Shown piece after piece: positions 54,522-61,482 of a DNA stretch of 64,000 nt. Made by a program: the position numbers and the translations under genes. The DNA is from GCA-003244245 sp050699955 (GTDB lineage: Bacteria > Actinomycetota > Actinomycetes > Mycobacteriales > Pseudonocardiaceae). The notes beneath the pieces are model-generated. The model was not told the origin of the DNA. It saw nothing but the letters and a program-made list of their open reading frames with translations, and did no database searches. The stretch lies in the NCBI GenBank assembly GCA_050699955.1, contig JBOHGD010000002.1, forward strand, positions 118,555 through 182,554, read 5' to 3'. How positions within the stretch are numbered: position 1 is the first letter of the stretch; every line of letters starts with the position of its first letter.

Positions 54522-55774
54522 GTGAGCGTCACAGTTCCTGAGTCCACGTGGCGAGAACTGGCGCGACGACTTGCCGACGACATCAACGCCGTGGGAAAGA
54601 TGCGCACCCCGCAGTGGCGGGCGGCCGTGCAGGAGGTGCCACGGCACGTGTTCGTGCCGCGTTACTACACCGATGATCAGCAGGGGTACTCGCGGCACTG
54701 GACCCTGCACGAACCCGAGGACCCGGACAGTGTCCGGCGCTGGTTGGAGTTGGTGTACTCACCGACGACGTTGGTGACGCAGGTGGCGGACTTCGCCGAC
54801 CGGGGCACGCAGGCGGCGGTATCCAGCTCGACCAAGCCCGACCTCATGATCCGCATGCTCGAGGCGCTCGACGTCACCGACGGTGTGCGCGTGCTCGAGA
54901 TCGGCACCGGCACCGGCACCGGATACAACGCCGCCCTCCTGTCCCACCGCCTCGGCGCCGCGAACGTCTACTCCGTCGACGTCGACCCGCACCTCGTCGA
55001 CGACGCCCGCGACCGGCTCACCCGACTCGGCTACACCGCCGCCACCCTGGCCGCCGTCGACGGCATCGAAGGCCTGCCCGAGCACGCCCCCTACGACCGG
55101 ATCATCGCCACCTGTGCGCTGTTCGCCGTGCCAGCCGCGTGGATCACGCAACTCCAGCCCGACGGGCTCGCGCTCGTGCACATCGAAGGCCCCCTCGGCG
55201 CCGGGAACCTCCTCGCCCTGCGTCACGTCGCCCCCGACACCGTGCAGGGCCGGTTCCTACCCTGGTGGGGCTGCTTCATGCGCCGCCGCGCCACCGCAGG
55301 CCCGAGCGTCGGCACCCCGCGCCCCGGCGCACCGACGCCGCGCCGAGCACTCGCACCACGACGGTCGCCCCCGCCCAGCTCGACGGCGGCGCCCAGTTCC
55401 CCTTCCTCGCCCAGCTCCACCTACCCCCCGGTGTCTTCCGCAGCATCTGGCGCCGTGAATCCGCAGACAGGGACGACGGCGGCACCGTCACCGAACTCCG
55501 CGCCCCGGACGGGTCATGGGCCGAGGTCACCCGCGAACCGGACCCCGAGGCCCGGTACCGCGTACGGGAGGCCGGACCCACGCCACTGTGGGCGCACGTC
55601 GAGACCGCATGGGAACAGTGGGCCGACCTCGACTCCCCCCAATGGCACGAGTTCGGACTCACCGCCACCCCCACCCGCCACACCATCTGGTTCGGCGGCC
55701 CAGACGGCCCGAGCTGGCCCCTACCCGTCCCCCTCGACACCGCAGAACCCATTCCCGACGCACCGCGCTACTAA
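54522..55774 (+). pseudogene. ATP-grasp-peptide-type PIMT-like methyltransferase, frameshifted
   Basis: GTG 54522 follows AAAGGAG by 8 bases. It would be about 417 residues. The first 255 (WRAAVQEVPRHVFVPRYYTD, RWLELVYSPTTLVTQVADFA, SSTKPDLMIRMLEALDVTDG, APYDRIIATCALFAVPAAWI) match methyltransferases that accompany ATP-grasp RiPP maturases (TIGR04188-like). SAM motif I reads EIGTGTGTGYNAALLS, two residues (GT) longer than the usual EIGTGTGYN, from a slipped GGCACC repeat at 54902-54919. Between about 55285 and 55330 the frame shifts by -1; the rest (TRTTTVAPAQLDGGAQFPFL, AQLHLPPGVFRSIWRRES, WEQWADLDSPQWHEFGLTAT) continues to 55774. No ATP-grasp ligase is nearby. It is likely inactive as read. 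Confidence 0.8.
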
Positions 55775-55832
55775 CAACCCCCGGGGGTCCCCGCCATTCC
55801 CGGTCTCGCAGGTCAGTCCTGCCCCGGGTCAA
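55774..55832. repeat. Right copy of the long direct repeat flanking the lanthipeptide locus
   Basis: 59 bases matching 46308-46367 at all but two positions. It begins at the last base of the methyltransferase stop codon and covers the last codons (DPGQD and stop) of the converging phosphotransferase gene. The sequence enclosed by the two copies is 9,406 bases. Confidence 0.93.
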
Positions 55833-56712
55833 CGCGGTGCTGCGCCCACCTCCGTGCCGCCGTCGCGAGCCGCGCTCGATGTGGCAAGGGGTCGGCGTGC
55901 TGCAAGTACTCCCACATCCCGAATACGGCCACCGCGAATGCTGTGCGAGCCAGGTCGGATGACTCGTGCCAGGCAGGTACGGACTCGGCCCACCGCTCGG
56001 CGGCTTGCGGCGTGTGGCCCTCATCGATCAGCCGGATGACGAGGTAGGCGGTATCGACCCAGACCGCGCCCGTGCGCGACCACGCCCAATCGACGACGTG
56101 GGCGACACGGCCGACGACGATGTTGAGCGGATGCAGGTCGGCGTGCAGCAGGCTGTCGCCGGCCACCGCATCGATGGCGCGTTGTTCCCATTCCACAAAG
56201 CAGTCGAGTTTCGTGCGCCCCCACGGGTCCAAGTCGCCGGGAGGTTCATGGCGGAGGCGTCGCCACGCGGCCATCGATGCCAACTTGCCGGCCAGTGCGG
56301 GCACCTCGTCGGCCGGACAGGGAGTCAACTCGCGGGCGAGTGTGGAGATCGTGTCCGCGACCAGCGGAAGGTCAGGTGATCCGGGTGAAAGGTCGGCGTG
56401 CTGCCCGGCGACGTGGTCGAAGCCGAGCAGCAGCCAACCATCCGTTTCGACCCGCCAGAGAAGACGCGGCGCAGGAGGATGCGGTAGCCACCGATTGATG
56501 TAGGCCTCGTGCTGGTGTACTCGCACCTTCGGGCTGTTCGCCGATGTGATTCCCTTGCAGAAGATCTTACGATCGTCGGCGAGCCGCAGTGTGGCTGAGA
56601 AATCGGAGTTTCGTCCCGCGGATGGACAGTCTGCTCCGACAACCGTGCCGCACTTGTTTTCGATCGCACTTCGTACGCGAGCGGGTAGATCTTCCCATTC
56701 ACGGCGAACCAT
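55813..56712 (-). CDS. Aminoglycoside phosphotransferase-family kinase
   Basis: 299 residues with the APH/choline-kinase fold. The N-lobe carries the ATP Lys in DDRKIFCKGITS; the catalytic loop is LLHADLHPLNIVVG (HxDxxxxN, Asp about residue 199) and the metal-binding Asp follows in HVVDWAWSRTGAVWVDTAYL. The substrate cannot be read from sequence. ATG 56712 follows AAGGA by 6 bases, 13 bases after the GRDP-like gene. Its last codons lie inside the right direct repeat. The upstream part is lower in GC than the window average. Confidence 0.9.
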   Translation of the reverse strand: MVRREWEDLPARVRSAIENKCGTVVGADCPSAGRNSDFSATLRLADDRKIFCKGITSANSPKVRVHQHEAYINRWLPHPPAPRLLWRVETDGWLLLGFDHVAGQHADLSPGSPDLPLVADTISTLARELTPCPADEVPALAGKLASMAAWRRLRHEPPGDLDPWGRTKLDCFVEWEQRAIDAVAGDSLLHADLHPLNIVVGRVAHVVDWAWSRTGAVWVDTAYLVIRLIDEGHTPQAAERWAESVPAWHESSDLARTAFAVAVFGMWEYLQHADPLPHRARLATAARRWAQHRVDPGQD

Positions 56713-56725
56713 GGGTATCCTTTGT

Positions 56726-57196
56726 TTATCGGTATTCTGGTGGCGGATCGTCAGCGCAACCATTATGACAGGGTGAGCATCGTGCGCTGAGCTTGCCGGC
56801 CACATCTGGCCACAGTTCGGCGTCGACCGCGAACCCGGTGGACTGGATGGCTCGCACGGTGCGAACCAACGTGTCGCGTGCGACCTGCCCCCGTGATGTC
56901 TCGTCGTCGGTGGGTATGTGGTGAATGAACCGGCCTGCCACCCGCTCGCAGAAATCGGCGTAATCTCTGGTGTGGAGGACGAACACATGCCAGCCGATGT
57001 CCACGGACTTACTCGGGGCCAGCCGGGTCCTGTGATTCTCGGCACAGGCCTTCAGGAAGACCAATGCCTGGTCCATGATCCGCTCGGCGAACTGCTGGTC
57101 TATCCCTTCGTCCTCGACAATACGTCGGGTCAGGCGAGTAAAGAGGTCGTCGGAAACGAGTGAGCGACCCGTGGCTCTCGCTGTGATTGTGGTCAT
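56726..57196 (-). CDS. GRDP-like (glycine-rich domain-containing protein-like) protein
   Basis: 156 residues. The core VDIGWHVFVLHTRDYADFCE followed by VAGRFIHHIPTDDE resembles the repeated W-H-x-x-L-H-T-x-x-Y motif of GRDP/DUF1399 proteins, here as a single unit. The C-terminus RCSPCHNGCADDPPPEYR has three Cys in a CxxCxxxC pattern, unlike the family and suggestive of metal or haem-type binding. ATG 57196 follows AAAGGAG by 8 bases. It is coupled closely to the kinase gene. Its role is unknown. Confidence 0.75.
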   Translation of the reverse strand: MTTITARATGRSLVSDDLFTRLTRRIVEDEGIDQQFAERIMDQALVFLKACAENHRTRLAPSKSVDIGWHVFVLHTRDYADFCERVAGRFIHHIPTDDETSRGQVARDTLVRTVRAIQSTGFAVDAELWPDVAGKLSARCSPCHNGCADDPPPEYR

Positions 57197-57265
57197 CGCC
57201 GGAACTCCTTTTTACATGTCGGTTTTCTTTGCCTTGGTCAGTACGGGCGGATGCGGACCGATTCG

Positions 57266-57973
57266 TCACCTTGCCGTGCCGGACTGCGCGAGGGCGAGCA
57301 CGGCACCGAAGACGTCGATCTCTCGACAGCAGTTCAGTGCGTGATCCTGGGGAGGATGTGCCCACGTGACCGGCCCCAGCGGCGTGCACGTCGGCGGTAA
57401 CAGCAACGATCCAGTCGTGGTATGGACTTCGTCGGGCCAGGGCAGCGGGGCACCGAACGGCTCTCCGACGACAACGATCCGGTGATCGGGGGCGTGCGGG
57501 TGAGCCAGCACCGGCGCTGGGCAACGGCGGGTGGCCAGGATCGTGGTCACCTCGGCGGCCATTGTGGTCGGCATGATCAGCGCGACGGCCTCATCGGTCA
57601 GGCTGAGCGAGACCTGGTTGTGGCGCAGGGTGGCCGGCCAGCCCACGGCACGATAGTGGGCTGCGGCGGCGAGCAGCCCAGGTGCCGAGCCGATGCCGTG
57701 CGCTGGAGCGGTAACCGGTGGGGGTGCACCACCGCCCGACAGGTGGGCGACGAAGCAGAGAGTGCAGGGCAGGCCCTCTCCCGGGGTGAGCGTCTCGATT
57801 TGTTCCGCGCTCAGCCGGGTCCCGCACAGTGCGCCGAGCGTGCCTGCCATTCCCCGGACCGGCAGCGGGATGAGATGCACCGGACGAACCGCACCCATTG
57901 CGGCCTCGGGCCGGTAGCGGGCCAGCACAACTCGCCGGGCACCAGACGCCTTCTCCGGGGGATCGGCTGTCAT
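57266..57973 (-). CDS. Conserved protein with weak PrimPol-like resemblance
   Basis: 235 residues. After a short N-terminal part with ALCGTRLSAEQIETLTPGEG and CTLCF, the C-terminal half reads LLAAAAHYRAVGWPATLRHN, EVTTILATRRCPAPVLAHPH, PFGAPLPWPDEVHTTTGSLL and TPLGPVTWAHPPQDHALNCC. The AAxHYxxxGWP and GPVTW elements recall the N-terminal bifunctional primase-polymerase domain, but the metal-binding acidic triad is not obvious. ATG 57973 overlaps the previous stop (ATGA). The type recurs beside XRE regulators in Pseudonocardiales. The function is unknown. Confidence 0.6.
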   Translation of the reverse strand: MTADPPEKASGARRVVLARYRPEAAMGAVRPVHLIPLPVRGMAGTLGALCGTRLSAEQIETLTPGEGLPCTLCFVAHLSGGGAPPPVTAPAHGIGSAPGLLAAAAHYRAVGWPATLRHNQVSLSLTDEAVALIMPTTMAAEVTTILATRRCPAPVLAHPHAPDHRIVVVGEPFGAPLPWPDEVHTTTGSLLLPPTCTPLGPVTWAHPPQDHALNCCREIDVFGAVLALAQSGTAR

Positions 57974-58521
57974 CGGAGCATGCTCCCGGTCACCGCTCCG
58001 GTGATCCCGACCACCGGATGCGACCTGCATGGGCTTGGCGATGCCCGGCCGTCATGTGGAGCACGGCGAGACCGAGGGCAGTCGGGATGCTCCCCGGCCC
58101 CGCCGTGGGCAGGGACCGGCCGAGGGGCGCCGCCGGGGTGAGGCGGCGGGGCCGAGACGGCCGGGGTCTGCAATGGCTGGGCGGGCGCGTCTCCCGCATC
58201 GGGTGCCACCCCGTCCAATTTCAGTTCGCTGGTGAGGTGACCGAACAGGAAGGCGTTGGGCTGGCGCAGGTAGAAGCTCGCCGCACGGTAGACCCGGCAG
58301 CGGCGGCGCCTGAGCCCGAACACCGCGCCCGGACGCCGGCAGGACCTGCACCGGCCCCGCCGATCAACAGGGTGGTCGCAGAGCAGTTCGTACGTCACAG
58401 CGCAGGCCCGCCACGCAATGGCACCGATCCCGTCCGGCCCGGACTGCATCGCGGTCACCAACCGACGGCGCAGCATCTCACGCAACAGGTCATAGCTCTT
58501 CTGATGCACACTCACACCCAT
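57970..58521 (-). CDS. Cys-rich hypothetical protein, partner of the PrimPol-like gene
   Basis: About 183 residues. The first third is helical (HQKSYDLLREMLRRRLVTAM), followed by a basic Cys cluster (YELLCDHPVDRRGRCRSCRR, GAVFGLRRRRCRVYRAASFY) that looks like a zinc knuckle. The last 70 residues are Pro/Ala/Arg-rich and probably disordered. ATG 58521 or GTG 58548 may start it. It is coupled to the next gene by ATGA and divergent from the XRE regulator at 58741. Confidence 0.6.
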   Translation of the reverse strand: MGVSVHQKSYDLLREMLRRRLVTAMQSGPDGIGAIAWRACAVTYELLCDHPVDRRGRCRSCRRPGAVFGLRRRRCRVYRAASFYLRQPNAFLFGHLTSELKLDGVAPDAGDAPAQPLQTPAVSAPPPHPGGAPRPVPAHGGAGEHPDCPRSRRAPHDGRASPSPCRSHPVVGITGAVTGSMLR

Positions 58522-58740
58522 GCCGCACCCGTTGGCTCGCTCGTCCACTGCCTAGTCACACTCGCTCCCGTTGTGCATTACCAGCACGGTTCCCGGATGG
58601 ACCCTTGTCAGCGATCTTTTCTGAAGACACCGTGTGTGATCACTTGCTTGCGCAACGACGGTAAGGTGTCCAGCGTCCGGGAGGGACTCACTGCCAGTAC
58701 GAGTATTCGTAGCTCGGTGCTGGTGGATCGGGGGTACCAG

Positions 58741-59868
58741 ATGGTCGGCGGTTACAGAACGCCGTGTGGTGGTCAGGGCTCGCCGCGATGCCTCGGCGCG
58801 GTGTCAGGTTTCTTACTGAAATTGATCCGGGAGTCCACGACACTCACTCAGGTTCAATTGGCTGAGCAGCTCTGCGTGGACGTGGCCAGCGTTCAGGGTT
58901 GGGAGAGCGCCCGGCGACCGCTGGCAGCCCTACGGGCCGCAGACCTCATCCGGCTTCGATCCCAGCTGTTGCGACGCGGTGCCCAGCCCACTGCACTCGC
59001 TGTCCTGGATGACGCCATCACGGCGGATCTGATCATCGCCGAGTCGGTGCACGCGGGTAGACAGCCCATCGACGCCGACCGGCATCCTCTCGGCACGACA
59101 GTCCATCAGCGCAAGCTCACCAACCTGATCACGTGGCCGTTCACCGGCATCCTCCCCACCCAACTGCGCGATCTGCCGCAACGAGTCCGGGCGCGGCGTG
59201 GACCTGTCCCTGACCGGCCGACGCTCGATGCGCCTGAGCGGACACGCTTTTTCGATCACCTCCTCGTCACCGCCGACGCGAATCCGCACGAGGACGCCGC
59301 ACTGCTACGTCGCCAATCGATCTACTTGCTTGGTTTCGACGCTCGAGCGAGCACGGCAGAGTGGCTGCAGTTCGAACAGCTTCGTGCCCTGCGTGACGCC
59401 GGCCCTGCCGATCACGTTCCATCCTGGGTGGCTGTCCGGTCCTCCGCTGTCGCGCTGGCCTATACCGGCGATCGCGACCCGCTGCGGGCCTTTGTCCATC
59501 AGGCCCTGGCCACCGGCCGGCAGGAACAAGCGAACCTCAACTACTGGGCCTACTGGGTCGGTGAGATCGACGCTGTGCAGGTCGACGATGACTTCATGGG
59601 CCGCACAGACCCGCGACGCTGGGCGGGAGTTCGGTTGCTCAGGCATCTGCTCGAACGCCTTTGTCCTGGATCCGGGCATGCCGAACTCAATCTCCACACG
59701 GTGTGGGCACTGTTGCTCGCCCATCCCACCCTGCTCACCAACCACCCAGACCTGCGCTCCGCAGCGGCCACCAAGATCGAGGGCCTCGCCTCGGATGATG
59801 ATCTCAGCGTGTTGGCTCGACGCGAGCTGTCGGACATCGGCTACGCCGTCCGCCTCGCTTCGCGGTAG
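58741..59868 (+). CDS. XRE-family regulator
   Basis: 375 residues. The helix-turn-helix is LIRESTTLTQVQLAEQLCVD, VASVQGWESARRPLAALR (about residues 28-68), followed by a helical region with no clear motif (LRRQSIYLLGFDARASTAEW, HQALATGRQEQANLNYWAYW). ATG 58741 or GTG 58717 may start it. It is divergent from the Cys-rich/PrimPol-like pair and followed after 14 bases by an HD hydrolase, with which it is probably cotranscribed. Confidence 0.78.
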   Translation: MVGGYRTPCGGQGSPRCLGAVSGFLLKLIRESTTLTQVQLAEQLCVDVASVQGWESARRPLAALRAADLIRLRSQLLRRGAQPTALAVLDDAITADLIIAESVHAGRQPIDADRHPLGTTVHQRKLTNLITWPFTGILPTQLRDLPQRVRARRGPVPDRPTLDAPERTRFFDHLLVTADANPHEDAALLRRQSIYLLGFDARASTAEWLQFEQLRALRDAGPADHVPSWVAVRSSAVALAYTGDRDPLRAFVHQALATGRQEQANLNYWAYWVGEIDAVQVDDDFMGRTDPRRWAGVRLLRHLLERLCPGSGHAELNLHTVWALLLAHPTLLTNHPDLRSAAATKIEGLASDDDLSVLARRELSDIGYAVRLASR

Positions 59869-59882
59869 GTAGGGTCAGGAGC

Positions 59883-60455
59883 GTGACCCACCCGGACGAG
59901 CAACACGCCGTCGCCGTTGCGAACTTCGCCTTCGAACTCGGCGTGCTCAAGCGGATGCGTCGCGCAGGTTGGTGGCATGCCGGGGTTCGGGATCCAGAGT
60001 CGGTCGCGGAGCACAGCCTGCGTGTCGCACAACTCGCCGCACTCATCGCCTCGACCGAGGGCGCAGAACCAGGCCGGGCAGCGCTGCTCGCCGTCTGGCA
60101 CGACTCGCAGGAGACCCGCACCGGCGACATCCCGCACACCGCCCGGCCCTACCTGGACAAACCCTCTCCGCATGCGATCACCGCGGACCAGACCGCTACC
60201 TTGCCCGACGCCGCTCGCAAGACCGTGCAGGAAGCGGTCACCGAGTACGAGACGCAGCAGACCCCCGAGGCACACTGCGCCAAGGACGCCGACAAGCTCG
60301 AATGCCTGATCCAGGCGGTCGAGTACCGGGATGCGGGTTACGCCGGCGTGCAGGGCTGGATCGACACCTCACGCAACGGGCTGCGGACCGAGACGGCACG
60401 CCGTATCGCTGAAGCCGCACTACGCACATCTCCGCTCGCCTGGCGCGGTCGCTGA
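59883..60455 (+). CDS. HD-domain hydrolase (YfbR/HDDC2-like)
   Basis: 190 residues. It is a metal-dependent HD-domain phosphohydrolase of the 5'-deoxynucleotidase-like group: VAEHSLRVAQLAALIAS (first His), LLAVWHDSQETRTGDIP (HD) and HCAKDADKLECLIQAVEYRD (final Asp) are all in order. Likely substrates are deoxynucleoside monophosphates by family analogy. The start is GTG 59883 with a GGGT/AGGAG stretch upstream. Confidence 0.85.
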   Translation: MTHPDEQHAVAVANFAFELGVLKRMRRAGWWHAGVRDPESVAEHSLRVAQLAALIASTEGAEPGRAALLAVWHDSQETRTGDIPHTARPYLDKPSPHAITADQTATLPDAARKTVQEAVTEYETQQTPEAHCAKDADKLECLIQAVEYRDAGYAGVQGWIDTSRNGLRTETARRIAEAALRTSPLAWRGR

Positions 60456-60679
60456 CCTGACCGACGCACCCTCTGGTCAGCCCGACGAGATAGCGGAAAC
60501 CGGTGCGGCGGAACCTGACCACGACGCAGTGTTCCGCAGCCGACGACCATCCGATTGTCTCACCACATGACTCTCTGGGCAGCGCAAATTCGTACTGCCA
60601 GTTCGTCCTTCGCTGCTGTGCTCCAGTCTAACGTTCTCCTCAGTGCCCCGGAAAAAATCAGCTCGAAGAGGAGACCGAC

Positions 60680-61453
60680 TTGACCAGCCTTAGTAACGAG
60701 ATACCCGAAAGTAACTATACGGATAATGCGGCCTTCTGGGTGAAGATTATCCGGGAAGGGCTCGATCGCTACCGATCAGGACTCACGGACTCGGTGATAT
60801 TAAACACCATCGGGCCGAGCGATGGCTTGACGATTTTGGACGCGGGATGCGGCGAGGGTTACTTATCTCGCGCACTTGCTCGACAAGGCGCACTGGCGAT
60901 CGGTGTCGATTGTTGCGCAGAGCTTGTAGAAGCAGCCCGGGCGGCTGCCCGGGAATCAGGTCTTGACGTCGACTACTACACCCGACGTGTCGATGACATT
61001 CCGCTCGCCAACGACCGCTGCGATGTTGTCGTCTGCAATCATCTCCTCAACGATATAGAGAGTCTTTCTGTCACTTTCCGCGAGTTCTCACGAGTGACGC
61101 GGGACGGGGGGCGGCTGATAATTCTCATGCTGCACCCATGCTTCTACGGAGTAGGTGCTGAACGTTCCGTCATGCGTAGCTACCCGACACCGGAGGAGTA
61201 TTTCTCCGTCCGCACGGTTGAGCAGGAGTTCAAGGTCGCGGGAATCAGGTCTCCGGCGCCGGTCAGGATGTGGCTTCGCCCTCTCGAGGACTATGTGTCG
61301 GAACTCGGCAAGGCGGGTTTCTCCATCACGTCGCTGAGTGAGCCGCACCCTTCGGCTGAGCAGTTGGCCGCGGACCCGTGGTGGCGGGAGAACTTCGTAC
61401 GACCGTTGTTCCTGCTCATCGTCGCCGAGCGGGGAAAGAATGCGGGTGAGTAG
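60680..61453 (+). CDS. Class I SAM-dependent methyltransferase, lower GC
   Basis: 257 residues of the small-molecule methyltransferase type (Methyltransf_11-like). SAM motif I is LTILDAGCGEGYLSRALARQ (about residues 49-68), the acidic ribose ligand lies in GVDCCAELVEAARAAARESG, and VDDIPLANDRCDVVVCNHLL is motif II/III. TTG 60680 follows GAGGAG. Codons are noticeably less GC-biased than the neighbours (for example AT-rich 60690-60830), suggesting recent transfer. The substrate is unknown. 224 non-coding bases precede it. Confidence 0.87.
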   Translation: MTSLSNEIPESNYTDNAAFWVKIIREGLDRYRSGLTDSVILNTIGPSDGLTILDAGCGEGYLSRALARQGALAIGVDCCAELVEAARAAARESGLDVDYYTRRVDDIPLANDRCDVVVCNHLLNDIESLSVTFREFSRVTRDGGRLIILMLHPCFYGVGAERSVMRSYPTPEEYFSVRTVEQEFKVAGIRSPAPVRMWLRPLEDYVSELGKAGFSITSLSEPHPSAEQLAADPWWRENFVRPLFLLIVAERGKNAGE

Positions 61454-61482
61454 ATGGCTCGCCGTGTGCGGGGGCAGCGTGG

